Shown here: in pieces, positions 28,435-36,761 of the stretch
Numbering within the stretch: position 1 is the stretch's first letter
Layout: each line of letters opens with the position of its first letter
Source: Thermoanaerobaculia bacterium
Lineage (GTDB): Bacteria; Acidobacteriota; Thermoanaerobaculia; Multivoradales; JAHZIX01
Length of the DNA stretch: 64,000 nt
Reading direction: 5' to 3'
NCBI GenBank assembly: GCA_027069135.1
Contig: JALXFE010000588.1
Location: 24,661 to 88,660, forward strand
Made by a program: the position numbers and the translations under genes
Notes under the pieces: generated by a model
What the model was told of the DNA's origin: nothing
Databases searched by the model: none
The model's input: the letters and a program-made list of their open reading frames with translations, nothing else

Positions 28435-28847
28435 GTCCCGGCCGGAGGGCCTTGGTGGTGGATTTAGGTTCCCGGCGCGTGTTTTGCCGGGCATGAATGC
28501 CCGGTCTGGTAGCGAGCCCGGCTCAAGCCGGCCCTTCTTGGGGCAGGATTTCTTCCTTCGGCCGCCTTTAGGCGGGCCCGCAACCAGCCCGTGGGCTTTA
28601 GCCCCGGCGCTGTGGGCGACTCCGTCCCGGCCGGAGGTCCTTGGTGGTGGATTTAAGTTCCCGGCGCGTGTTTTGCCGGGCATGAATGCCCGGGCTAGTA
28701 GCGAGCCCGGCTCAAGCCGGCCCTTCTTGGGGCAGGATTTCTTCCTTCGGCCGCCTTTAGGCGGGCCCGCAACCAGCCCGTGGGCTTCAGCCCCGGTGCT
28801 GTGGGCAACTCCGTCCCGGCCGGAGGGCCTTGGTGGTGGATTAAGGT
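28435..28847. repeat. Right array of the same 189-bp hairpin-rich repeat (about 2.2 units)
   Basis: Landmarks CCGGGCATGA lie at 28487 and 28676, exactly 189 bases apart. The array begins 20 bases after the caspase/FGE stop, at GTCCCGGCCGGAGGGCC of the unit, close to the phase at which the left array degenerates. It ends abruptly at 28847 inside the 3' end of a DUF4143 ATPase gene on the opposite strand. Orientation is the same as the left array. Confidence 0.9.
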
Positions 28848-29367
28848 CGCGGGGGCCGGTGGTTCGCTTGATCTCGAAGCCCCGGCGGCGGTCGCCGGCG
28901 ACGATGAGCAAGTCGAGCTCGGCGCCGGTGTGGGTGGCCCCGAAGTAGCACTCTTCTCTGCGGGCCTCCCGATCTTCGATGCCCAACCAGGCGTGGAGAA
29001 TTCCTGAGTCCTCGAATTAGACCTCCGGCGAAGCGCTGCCGAGAACGAGAAAGCGAGTCTTCGAGGCGGGGCGGTCGACGAGGACCCTCAGGACTTGAAA
29101 TAGCTCCGGCTGGCGCTGGATCTCATCCAGGATCACGAGGCCTTCCAATCCCTCCAAGGCCAGCAACGGGTCCGACAGCCGAGCAGAATCCTGAGGGTTC
29201 TCCAGGTCGAAATGAGCCGTAGGGTGGTCCGAACGACCTGCAAAGGTCCTGGCGAGGGTGGTCTTCCCGACCTGCCGGGGGCCCAGGAGGGCGACGACGG
29301 GAAAGGTCTGAAACAACCACTCAACATCCCCGTCGATCGAAACGAGGGTTGTGCCAATCGTTGGCAC
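28848..29367 (-). pseudogene. Decayed AAA ATPase / DUF4143 gene, internally deleted and truncated by the repeat array
   Basis: The 5' part (29367 to 29017, GTG start) encodes 116 residues with Walker [12 protein letters not shown] and Walker [10 protein letters not shown], the start of the AAA_14/DUF4143 family, then a stop after G-S-A-S-P-E-V. Immediately downstream, another frame reads E-D-S-G-I-L-H-A-W-L-G-I-E-D. It jumps to E-C-Y-F-G-A-T-H-T-G-A-E-L-D-L-L and F-E-I-K-R-T, which are family C-terminal motifs. About 150 central residues are missing, and the 3' end runs into the hairpin repeats at 28847. Family proteins are about 380-400 residues and often travel with mobile or toxin-antitoxin regions. 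Confidence 0.8.
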
Positions 29368-29411
29368 CGGTTGACCTGAGCGCAGCCGTTCCGGCGCTTG
29401 CTTGAAATATG

Positions 29412-29441
29412 TTGATTGTTATTCTCAAGGGCGAATAGAAT
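29412..29441 (+). promoter_or_regulatory. Candidate promoter for the GerMN/amidase operon
   Basis: TTGATT (29412-29417) and TAGAAT (29436-29441) are 18 bases apart. ATTCT (29421-29425) and AGAAT (29437-29441) also form an inverted pair over the -10. The ATG of the next gene is at 29519. Confidence 0.4.
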
Positions 29442-29518
29442 AGGGTTCTGGTAGCGCTCGGGGCGATGCCTGAAGCGATGCTATCGGGATCTATTTCATT
29501 CTTCAGTGAGGAGGACGT

Positions 29519-30418
29519 ATGCGCAGGACACAGAAAGAGAAGCTCCGCCGAGCCTGGCCCTGGGTTTTGGGGATGATGATCGGAATCGGGGGAGGCTTGC
29601 TCCATCTCGGAGCCGAAAGCGCGGCGGCCCGCGGGGATGACGCGGTGGTTTACGAGATCGACCTGAGCCACCCCTTGAACCAAGTCGAGATCGACGAATT
29701 GGCGCGCTTCGCCCTGGAGCACGAGGGCAGCGACGTGATTCTGCGACCTTCTGCAGGATTTGAAATCCTGAGCGGAGAGGAGCGTCGCCGGCAGGATGAA
29801 GAGCGGGCGGCGCGGGAGGAAGAAGAGATGGGCGCCGCCCTGGCCGCTGCCACGGCAGAGGGGCTTTACGTCACCGGTGAGGAAGAACGTTCCCCCTGTG
29901 CGGTGTCCAGCCAGCGGGTGGTGGGCGAACCGGCTCGTCACCTTCTATGTGAAGGTGGTTTGGCTACCGCCCCGGCGCGCCTCCCCTTCGAGCGGGCTCT
30001 GGGGGCTGGCGCGGTGGAATCGACTCTGGAGGCCTATGTCCGGGATCTCCTGGAGGGAACCCTGGCGGAAGAAGAGGCAGCGGGCTACGGCTCCAGCTTC
30101 TCGGATTCGACGGCCCTCACTTCGCTCACGGTGCTGGACGGAGGGCTCGTCGAGCTCGAGCTCAATTCCGGGATCGAGGCCCAGGTCGGAAGCCTCCATA
30201 CCGGCTACGCCACCCACAACATGCTGCAACAGATCTACCGAACCCTTTTCCAATTTCGAGACGTTTCGGCGGTGGAGATCCGCCTCGAGGGCAGTTGCGA
30301 GGCTTTCGGCAAGCTGATCGGTGGTCCCTGTCAGAAGTTGGATCGGGAGACCTGGGAGCTGATGAATAGCGAGAACGGCGAACGAGTGGAGTTTTTCACC
30401 CTGGCAGGAGGCAAATGA
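29519..30418 (+). CDS. Membrane-anchored or exported protein with GerMN-like C-terminal domain
   Basis: A 299-residue protein with a basic N-terminus and a hydrophobic segment at about 12-30 acting as signal anchor or signal peptide. A glutamate/arginine-rich helical stretch (about 85-120) is followed by a region around residues 195-270 containing S-L-T-V-L-D-G-G-L-V-E-L-E-L. Its length and pattern suit a GerMN (sporulation/germination) domain, which is found in many non-sporulating bacteria. Assignment is by pattern, not certain. It is followed after one base by an amidase-like gene, so the two are co-translated and probably act together at the cell wall. Four cysteines in the C-terminal half could form disulfides. 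Confidence 0.55.
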   Translation: MRRTQKEKLRRAWPWVLGMMIGIGGGLLHLGAESAAARGDDAVVYEIDLSHPLNQVEIDELARFALEHEGSDVILRPSAGFEILSGEERRRQDEERAAREEEEMGAALAAATAEGLYVTGEEERSPCAVSSQRVVGEPARHLLCEGGLATAPARLPFERALGAGAVESTLEAYVRDLLEGTLAEEEAAGYGSSFSDSTALTSLTVLDGGLVELELNSGIEAQVGSLHTGYATHNMLQQIYRTLFQFRDVSAVEIRLEGSCEAFGKLIGGPCQKLDRETWELMNSENGERVEFFTLAGGK

Positions 30419-30419
30419 G

Positions 30420-31091
30420 ATGTTGAGACAGCTACTGACCCTCGCCGCGGCAGCGGCTCTGACCTACGCCGCCGTCGTCACCGTGCTTCGCGCCGATGCG
30501 GACACGATCTGGAATGGCTCCAACGGGTTCAAGATCTACGTTTCCCCCGCCAAGCACTCGCCGGACAACATCGGCTGTGACAATCATGGGGAGAGCACTT
30601 GGGCCCGGGCCGCGGCGACGACGGCAGCAGCCGGCGCGGGCTACGATCTGGTCGCCCGCGGTTACTCCGTACGCCTGGGGAGCGGAAACTTCTCCGCCAA
30701 CAAGAATAGCTCCAACGCCTGGGGAAGCCACTACCACATCCCCATGCACTCGAACGCTCCGGGGCTGACCAGTCAATGGGATTGCGTCGCACCGTACAAC
30801 CTCAACACTGGCGCTTCGGGAACCTTGTTGATGCACTATCCCGGGAGCACGGGAGGAGCGGGACTGTCGGATAGCCTGGTCTATACCCTCGCGTCCCAGA
30901 GCCCGGGGCGGGGGCTGGACAAGAAGATCTCCAGCACCTGCTGCTCAGAGATCACCGCGACCAACGCCAAGGCGGCCTATATCGAATCCGCCTTCCACAC
31001 CTTCAATCCGGATCAGGATTGGCTCCAGACCCACTCGGGGTGGGGCTGGCGGGTCGGTTGGGGAGTGGATCGGTACTTGGGATACCCCTGA
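30420..31091 (+). CDS. Exported N-acetylmuramoyl-L-alanine amidase-like protein (Amidase_3 type)
   Basis: A 223-residue protein with a signal peptide (about 1-27, ending near R-A-D-A). The mature part starts K-I-Y-V-S-P-A-K-H-S, then N-H-G-E-S (candidate zinc His and Glu), G-Y-S-V-R-L and H-Y-H-I-P-M-H-S-N-A, which parallels the family segment with the second zinc His. Near the end A-A-Y-I-E-S-A-F-H has the family catalytic-Glu position. Such enzymes cleave the MurNAc-L-Ala bond of peptidoglycan. The protein is somewhat divergent, so activity is not assured. Four cysteines (C-D-N-H, W-D-C, C-C-S) suggest disulfides. AGGAGG lies inside the preceding gene end, consistent with coupling. Confidence 0.7.
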   Translation: MLRQLLTLAAAAALTYAAVVTVLRADADTIWNGSNGFKIYVSPAKHSPDNIGCDNHGESTWARAAATTAAAGAGYDLVARGYSVRLGSGNFSANKNSSNAWGSHYHIPMHSNAPGLTSQWDCVAPYNLNTGASGTLLMHYPGSTGGAGLSDSLVYTLASQSPGRGLDKKISSTCCSEITATNAKAAYIESAFHTFNPDQDWLQTHSGWGWRVGWGVDRYLGYP

Positions 31092-31212
31092 GGATCCGGA
31101 AACTCTGTAGAAAGGACGGCTGCCGAGCTACGTCTCGGTAGGGCGGCAGGCCGTACCTTTCTTTCAAATCTCTAAGGGAAGCAGCGCAGCTCATGGTCTT
31201 ACACAACGGGTC

Positions 31213-33045
31213 CTACGGAATCGTCAGCCGCCAGGCGGAGGTATCCCCGCTCTCGAAGCCGTCGGTGAAGATCGAGCTCGTGAGGGCTACCGAACCGGAG
31301 CCGAGCTGCATTTCGAAGGGCGGTGAGCGGTCGTAGGTTTGCCAGAGATCGTGGAGCAACTCGCCCCGACTCATCCCTACCGGAGTCCCGCTGACGCGGG
31401 TGATGCAATCGTCCGGGAAGCTGTTGGCCACGGCTTGGTCGCGGAGGAAGTCCACGTACTCCCGGCTGGTGGTCTGGAAGTAGAGCCGGGCCTCGACGGA
31501 TAGAGGGGAGACGGCGCCGCCAGGGATGGGCACGGAGTAGCTGGTATCGTCGAAATTGACGAGAATTCCCGAACCGGGTGTGGTTTCCGGATAGGTGTAG
31601 GCCACCGGCTGCGTTTCCGGATCGCTGCCGCCGGAAAAACCCCGGGGCGGGATGCGGTTGTCCTTGCGGATGCAGTTGTCGAGGACGGAGTGGAAGACGT
31701 GGGCGCCGCCGCCGTCGACCACGTCGCATTCGTTCGTGCCATTGGCGTTCCAAACGCCGCTTTTCCGTTCGTAGACTTTGGCCTGGGCGTCCAAGCTCAG
31801 ATCGCCGGTCGCTGTATCGTAGGCGGCACTCTCGAAGATCAGGGCATCCGTGGCGTCCCGTACCTGAAGGTTGAGCCACATCCGCCGCCCTTCGGTATAA
31901 CCGGAAGGCAATTTGTGGCCGCCCAGGTTGGTTACCCGTACGCTGAGCTCCAGCGTCCCGCCGATGGGGGCCGTCGGTGGGGAGGTCAACTGGACGGTGG
32001 CCGTCTGGTTGGCCAGGAGATCCTCGGCCCAGGCGACGGTGGCGTTGTAGCTGTCGGTTCTTGTGAGGTTGGGGTATTCGTCCCTCAGGAGCGCAGGAAT
32101 CCAGGTGTTTCCACCGACGAAGCGGTGGACCGCCAGGTCGCCGGTTCGGTCGTTGCTCTCGAAGGCACAGGCGAAGACCGGGCTGACGGAGGTTTGCGGC
32201 ATATGGCAGCTTTGGCACGTCTGCTGGCCGGCTCCGGGAGTGGAGTAGTCGCTTTGCTGCCATTCCTTGTAGGTACGCTCCACCGGGTAGGGAATTCCCG
32301 TATCGGCGCCCGTCTCGTCGATCAGAGTCTGGGTGGGGTTGGTGACGTTGTGGCAGTTGCCGCAAAAGCCGGAGTCCAGGTGGTAGCCGGAGAAGGCCCA
32401 CTCGTGGGGTGGTGGGGTGCCACCGCCGGCGTAGTCGTAGGGGCCCCGGCGGCAGGGTCCGCTGCCGGCGGTGGTGCAATCGGTGTCGTCGATCCAGTAT
32501 TGGCCGTTCTCGAAGTAGAGGGAATCCTCGCCGGCGGGGGGATTGTCGTTCTCCATCATGCGATGGCAGAAATGACAGCTGATCCCCTCGAAGTCGCTAT
32601 CCGGCTCGTCGAGGCTCCCGAGCATGGCACAGCCGTCGGTGCTGCCGGTCGGAGGCTCGGAGCGGCCCGCCAGCCAGCCTGTCGGCATATGGCAGCGCAG
32701 GCAGAAATCCCCGATCCCGGGGGCGTCGTTGTTGGCGACGTCCAGGGCAGCCCAAAATATAGGATCCCGGGCGGCGTTGGCCATCATCGAGCCGGACCAG
32801 GTGGGGAAGGGCTCGATATTGTGGGTGGCATCGTAGTTCCCATGGCAGCCGGCACAGTTGCCGGGGTTCTCGATGGCCGTCGTCAGCGGAGGCTGTGTCC
32901 CTTTGGGAGTGAAACCACCACCGAAGACGCCGAAGACCACGGATGAGACGAGAACCCCGACGGCCAAAGTGAAGGCCACCGGTCGACGCGGGACGGTTGT
33001 TGGGGAGAGTTGGGTGGAGTCAGGTCCTACCTCGATCGACGGCAT
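31213..33045 (-). CDS. Five-haem c-type cytochrome with N-terminal anchor and C-terminal FESGD tail
   Basis: A 610-residue protein. After a basic start, residues about 22-45 form a TM helix or signal. Five CxxCH haem motifs follow: C-A-G-C-H, C-L-R-C-H, C-H-F-C-H, C-G-N-C-H and C-Q-S-C-H, in a cytochrome c554/multihaem-like arrangement with extra histidines as possible axial ligands. The second half is haem-free and beta-rich. The end contains F-T-D-G-F-E-S-G-D-T-S-A-W, shared with the subtilase at 4195-6426. Role: periplasmic or surface electron transfer; partner unknown. Start ATG 33045 is chosen because GAGGA lies 7 bases before it. ATGs at 33108 and 33177 extend the frame but lack ribosome-binding sites. 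Confidence 0.85.
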   Translation of the reverse strand: MPSIEVGPDSTQLSPTTVPRRPVAFTLAVGVLVSSVVFGVFGGGFTPKGTQPPLTTAIENPGNCAGCHGNYDATHNIEPFPTWSGSMMANAARDPIFWAALDVANNDAPGIGDFCLRCHMPTGWLAGRSEPPTGSTDGCAMLGSLDEPDSDFEGISCHFCHRMMENDNPPAGEDSLYFENGQYWIDDTDCTTAGSGPCRRGPYDYAGGGTPPPHEWAFSGYHLDSGFCGNCHNVTNPTQTLIDETGADTGIPYPVERTYKEWQQSDYSTPGAGQQTCQSCHMPQTSVSPVFACAFESNDRTGDLAVHRFVGGNTWIPALLRDEYPNLTRTDSYNATVAWAEDLLANQTATVQLTSPPTAPIGGTLELSVRVTNLGGHKLPSGYTEGRRMWLNLQVRDATDALIFESAAYDTATGDLSLDAQAKVYERKSGVWNANGTNECDVVDGGGAHVFHSVLDNCIRKDNRIPPRGFSGGSDPETQPVAYTYPETTPGSGILVNFDDTSYSVPIPGGAVSPLSVEARLYFQTTSREYVDFLRDQAVANSFPDDCITRVSGTPVGMSRGELLHDLWQTYDRSPPFEMQLGSGSVALTSSIFTDGFESGDTSAWRLTIP

Positions 33046-33177
33046 CTCAGATTCCTCGTCCGCTGGAAAATCTTCTGGAGGGGGGTACGAGAGACGAGGA
33101 TATGCCATGGAGCCGGAGCCATCAAGGGGGCCGAAATCAAGAATGGGCTGCGCCCAAATGACACAGGAAGCGGTCAT

Positions 33178-33350
33178 TCTGCGCTTGTATAAGTAGGAGA
33201 CGCCCGGTTTGGCCGCGGCTGCGGAGCATTCGCCCGATCGGCTCGCTGCCCGGAACCTCCTTCATCGAGGGTTCCGCAATACCAAGGGTCCAGGCTCTTC
33301 TACCCTCCTCCCACCGGCGATCGGGACTTGTTTCCGGTCGCCGATTTTTT
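33178..33350 (+). ncRNA. Candidate structured leader or small RNA ending in an intrinsic terminator
   Basis: This part of the 438-base gap 33178-33615 has no convincing ORF. It contains a 7-bp hairpin (CGGAACC 33251-33257 with GGTTCCG 33270-33276) and then a strong rightward terminator at 33315-33350, although no gene to its left runs rightward. That implies a short transcript, either a small RNA or a regulated leader of the receiver/GGDEF gene at 33616. No known riboswitch class was recognised. The rest of the gap (33351-33615) is AT-richer near 33530-33560 and may hold the gene's own promoter. Confidence 0.35.
33315..33350 (+). terminator. Strong rho-independent terminator
   Basis: A 10-bp stem (CGGCGATCGG, 33315-33324, with CCGGTCGCCG, 33334-33343, one G-U pair), 9-base loop and six T (33345-33350). 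Directional: there is no T run on the other strand, so it does not serve the leftward cytochrome gene. Confidence 0.8.
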
Positions 33351-33615
33351 CTCAGCCACCCTCGGTGCCAGAAAAAGATGTCCCTCGGTGATACGTTTTT
33401 CGGTTTCCTTCCGCGTACCCAGATAGAGACCACCGGCGCCGGGCGGCGACCATAACACCGCAGCCCTTAGCTGCTTCGGTACCGGGTGGTCTCTTATTTA
33501 TTTCCCTTCCCGCCTCGACCCTCTGTCTCTTTCGTAGAAATATTGAATCATGAAAGCTTTGTCTCTCCTTGATCCGGGGAAGGCCTTTTGCCTATCCTGA
33601 GCCGAAGGAGACGCC

Positions 33616-34494
33616 ATGCACATCGCCATCGCAGAGGCTCTGAAGTCGAATCAGGAGTTTCTGGAAGATCATTTGCAGCGCTGGGGCCACAATGTGGAGA
33701 CTTTTTCCCGGGGGGCAGCGCTCTTGCAGCGTCTGCAGAAAGCCCAGGCTCCCCGGACCCTCCTCCTGAGCTGGGATCTTCCGGCTCCCTCCGCCGGGGA
33801 GGTCTGCCGCCTCCTCCGAGAGCCCGCCGACGGCCTCCCCCCCCACGTCTGCCTGTTGGTCGGGCGCTCTCGGTTTCACGAAGCCCTCGAGGCGGTCAGT
33901 GAAGGCCTGGCGGATGATTGCCTTCTCTTGCCGTTGGACGCCTACCCCCTCGAGGTTTGCCTGGTGACGGCTCGCAAGAATCTCGCGCTTCGGGGCCAGC
34001 TGGCTCGTACCGAGGCAGAGCTCGGCGCTCAGACCTTGAAGGATGGATTGACGGGTTTGTGGAGTCGAGACGCCTCGCTGACGTTCTTGGGTCGGGAGCT
34101 CGCCGGAAGCCGCCGAGAGGGGACGCCGGTTTCTGCCGTCCTCCTGGATCTCAAAGGCCTTCGGGATCTCTATGACCTCCACGGTCTGGAGAAAGGGAAC
34201 GCGGCTCTCAAAGAGGTTGCGGATCGACTGCGCACAGCGGTGCGGACCACCGATTGGGCCGGCCGTTTCTCCCGCAACCGCATCTTGGTGGTCCTACCGA
34301 ATTGCGGGGAGGCCCGAGCCCGAAGCGTCGCCGTTCGCCTCAGCCAAGTGGCGCAGGAGGGATTGGCGACGGCCGCCGTGGTGGGATGTACCCAGGTCCA
34401 CAGCGGCGCCGCGGCGGCAGAGAAGGACGAGGAGGATGTCCATCGTTTTCTGGCCGCGGTGGAAGTGGATTTGGCGGTTCGCGCCACCGGCTAG
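33616..34494 (+). CDS. Receiver-like plus degenerate GGDEF signalling protein
   Basis: A 292-residue cytoplasmic protein. Residues 1-120 are receiver-like, with a candidate phospho-acceptor D54 in L-L-S-W-D-L-P, though the N-terminal acidic pair is incomplete. Residues about 140-290 are a GGDEF-type cyclase fold starting at D-G-L-T-G-L-W-S-R and including L-D-L-K-G-L-R-D-L and G-N-A-A-L-K-E-V-A-D-R-L. The signature GGDEF is replaced by S-R-N-R-I (219-223), so diguanylate cyclase activity is very unlikely. It may act as a c-di-GMP or GTP sensor or a protein-protein module. No RxxD inhibitory site is obvious. Confidence 0.8.
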   Translation: MHIAIAEALKSNQEFLEDHLQRWGHNVETFSRGAALLQRLQKAQAPRTLLLSWDLPAPSAGEVCRLLREPADGLPPHVCLLVGRSRFHEALEAVSEGLADDCLLLPLDAYPLEVCLVTARKNLALRGQLARTEAELGAQTLKDGLTGLWSRDASLTFLGRELAGSRREGTPVSAVLLDLKGLRDLYDLHGLEKGNAALKEVADRLRTAVRTTDWAGRFSRNRILVVLPNCGEARARSVAVRLSQVAQEGLATAAVVGCTQVHSGAAAAEKDEEDVHRFLAAVEVDLAVRATG

Positions 34495-34712
34495 AAGCTC
34501 TCGGGAATGCCCTTTGTTGACCTCGGATCTCGTGGAGGAGGAGCCGAAGGCTTCGCGCCCGCTAGAATCCTCATGGGCATTGCGTGACTCGTGTTGTCGG
34601 AGTCGCTCTGCCGCGGGCCGGCAGGTGGGTGCATTCTTCGATAAGGTAGGCCCCGCAACAGGTACTCACCTATCATCTCGAGCAGATTTCGTCCCAGGAG
34701 AGGGAGAACTTC

Positions 34713-35147
34713 ATGGCCGATCAGGATTACGCCACCCACCGCCGCTTTGTCCCGGGGTTCCATTTCGCCCTCGCAGGGCTCATCTTCGCTACTCTGATCG
34801 GGGCTTCGGTCAATCTCGTCGTTTCGATCCGTCGGGATCAGCCCCTCTACGATCCGGCTCTGCTCCTGGCCGTCGCCATTTTCGGCATCTTTCTCTTTTA
34901 CTATTCCCGGGTTTTTGCCCTCAAGGCTCAAGATCGGGCCATCCGGGCGGAAGAGAATTTTCGCCACTACCTGCTGACCGGCTCCCCTCTCGATTCCCGG
35001 CTGAACACCCGCCAAATCATCGGCCTACGCTTCGCTTCCGATGAAGAATTCCCCGAGCTTGCCCGCCGCGCCGCGGACGAAGGCCTCTCCGAGAACGGCA
35101 TCAAAAAGGCCATCAAGAATTGGCGAGCGGACGGCTATCGGGTGTAG
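34713..35147 (+). CDS. Small membrane protein, DUF6526-like
   Basis: A 144-residue protein with two TM helices (about 18-40 and 48-66) and a soluble C-terminal part of about 75 residues. Features resemble DUF6526 proteins: opening H-R-R-F-V-P-G-F-H-F, then A-Q-D-R-A-I-R-A-E-E after TM2, R-Q-I-I-G-L-R-F-A-S-D-E-E, and a terminal I-K-K-A-I-K-N-W. Function unknown. A GAGGGAGA element precedes the ATG. Flanking gaps of 218 and 128 bases suggest a single-gene unit. Confidence 0.75.
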   Translation: MADQDYATHRRFVPGFHFALAGLIFATLIGASVNLVVSIRRDQPLYDPALLLAVAIFGIFLFYYSRVFALKAQDRAIRAEENFRHYLLTGSPLDSRLNTRQIIGLRFASDEEFPELARRAADEGLSENGIKKAIKNWRADGYRV

Positions 35148-35275
35148 CAGCCAAGTCGTGAGAGTTGAGGCCCCTAGTGGAAATACCGAAAGCTAGCGAC
35201 CTACTATGAGCTTGCCGAGTGTGGGTCCTCGAGCGTCTTTGATTCCTCGGTAGATCCGCCGTCTTTGGAGAATGC

Positions 35276-36580
35276 ATGGCCCATCCGGAACTGGTCTTGG
35301 GACTCCTCATAGGAAGCCTCCTGGTCAATCTTCTTCTCGTGGGGATCGTGCTCTGGCGTACCTCCGGTCGTTCTAAGGCAGCGGCGGAGAAGGTCTTGAG
35401 GGAGGAGCTCCGCGCCGGGCGAAGGGAGGCCGGGGATTCTGCCCGGGAGCTCCGGCAGGAGGTGGCGGACGGCCTTCGGCGGTCTGGGGAGACTCTCACC
35501 ATGACCTTGGGTGAGATGGGGATGCTGCAGAAGGCTCAAGGGGATGTGGTGATGGAGCGGCTCCAGGGGTTGACCCAGGCCAATGAATCACGCTTGGATC
35601 GGCTTCGGCAGACTTTGGAAGACCAGCTTGGGAAGCTCGAGGAGAGCAATCAGCGGAAGCTCGAGGAGATGCGCCGCACGGTGGATGAGAAGCTCCAAAG
35701 CACCCTCGAGAAGCGTCTTGGGGAGTCGTTCCAGCGGGTGAGTGAGCGGCTGGAGGCGGTGCAGCGTGGCCTCGGTGAGATGAAGTCTCTCGCCACCGGA
35801 GTGGGGGATTTGAAGCGGGTGCTGGTCAACGTCAAGGCCCGGGGCACCTGGGGAGAGGTGCAGCTCGGTGCCATCCTGGAGCAGATTCTCACCCCGGATC
35901 AGTACCAACGCAATGTCCGCACCAAGGAGGGTTCTTCGGATCATGTGGAGTTCGCTATTCGGCTGCCGGCGGGCGAAGGGTCCGAGATCTGGTTGCCCAT
36001 CGACTCCAAATTTCCCCAGGAGGACTACCTTCGCCTCCAGGCCGCTGCCGACGAGGGGGACGGGGAGGCGGTCCAGAAGGCGTTGACCGCCTTGGGTCGC
36101 AACCTCCGAGCTTCAGCCCAGCTGATCAGCGACAAATATGTGGATCCCCCTCGTACCACCGATTTCGCGCTCCTCTTCTTGCCCACGGAGGGTCTCTACG
36201 CCGAGGCGTTGCGTATTCCGGGCCTCCTCGAAGAGCTCCAGACCACCCACCGCGTTTCCGTCGCCGGCCCGACCACCCTGGGAGCCCTCCTCAACAGTCT
36301 GCGCCTCGGATTCCGTACCCTCGCCATCGAGCAGCGGGCCAGCGAGGTCTGGCAAATCCTGGCCGCCGTCAAGACCGAATTCGGCCGCTTCGGCGGTGTC
36401 CTCGACAAGGTCAAGAAACAACTCGACACCGCCACCCGCACCCTCGACCAAACCGGAGTCCGGACCCGGGCCATGGCGCGAAAGCTTCGGCAAGTGGAAT
36501 CCCTGCCAGCGGAGGAGGCGGAGGATCTCCTGGAGTTGGGACCGGACAGCGAAACCAAGAACCCAAGGGGGAGCTGCTGA
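35276..36580 (+). CDS. rmuC: RmuC-family DNA recombination protein
   Basis: A 434-residue protein with an N-terminal TM helix (about 5-27), a long coiled coil (about 35-180) and a C-terminal nuclease-like RmuC domain (about 185-390). The domain includes G-T-W-G-E-V-Q-L, L-P-I-D-S-K-F-P-Q-E-D-Y, T-T-D-F-A-L-L-F-L-P-T-E-G-L-Y and G-P-T-T-L-G-A-L-L-N. RmuC limits inversions and rearrangements at short repeats in E. coli. Its presence beside repeat-rich DNA may be coincidental. Start ATG lies about 130 bases from the previous gene. Confidence 0.92.
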   Translation: MAHPELVLGLLIGSLLVNLLLVGIVLWRTSGRSKAAAEKVLREELRAGRREAGDSARELRQEVADGLRRSGETLTMTLGEMGMLQKAQGDVVMERLQGLTQANESRLDRLRQTLEDQLGKLEESNQRKLEEMRRTVDEKLQSTLEKRLGESFQRVSERLEAVQRGLGEMKSLATGVGDLKRVLVNVKARGTWGEVQLGAILEQILTPDQYQRNVRTKEGSSDHVEFAIRLPAGEGSEIWLPIDSKFPQEDYLRLQAAADEGDGEAVQKALTALGRNLRASAQLISDKYVDPPRTTDFALLFLPTEGLYAEALRIPGLLEELQTTHRVSVAGPTTLGALLNSLRLGFRTLAIEQRASEVWQILAAVKTEFGRFGGVLDKVKKQLDTATRTLDQTGVRTRAMARKLRQVESLPAEEAEDLLELGPDSETKNPRGSC

Positions 36581-36590
36581 TCCCCGAGGT

Positions 36591-36716
36591 TTGATCGAAG
36601 GCCGCAAAGGGGGGACCACCTCGCGGTGGGCGAGCTCGACGGAGAGGGTGTCGTAGGCGGCCAGGCCCAAATCCTAGGCTCTCACCAGGGCACCCTGCCA
36701 GAGCTCACGGACCGGG
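36591..36716 (-). pseudogene. Possible remnant of a VapC/PIN toxin C-terminus
   Basis: On the minus strand this stretch reads R-E-L-W-Q-G-A-L-V-R-A, a stop, then D-L-G-L-A-A-Y-D-T-L-S-V-E-L-A-H-R-E. The A-Y-D-x-L-x-x-x-L-A pattern matches the end of PIN-domain toxins, whose active-site aspartate is in this motif. There is no intact start, and an internal stop is present. Weak, pattern-based call. Confidence 0.35.
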
Positions 36717-36761
36717 CCGGAGCGAATTCCCAGGCCGCTATACTACCGGTGGAGGAACAAG

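Noticed and set aside
24866..28847. CRISPR array
   Set aside because: Repeats are 189 bp with no unique spacers and no cas genes; internal palindromes are continuous.
33178..33350. Known riboswitch (c-di-GMP, cobalamin, TPP, SAM) before the GGDEF-fold gene
   Set aside because: None of the conserved core sequences of these classes could be found by eye; only generic stems and a terminator are visible.
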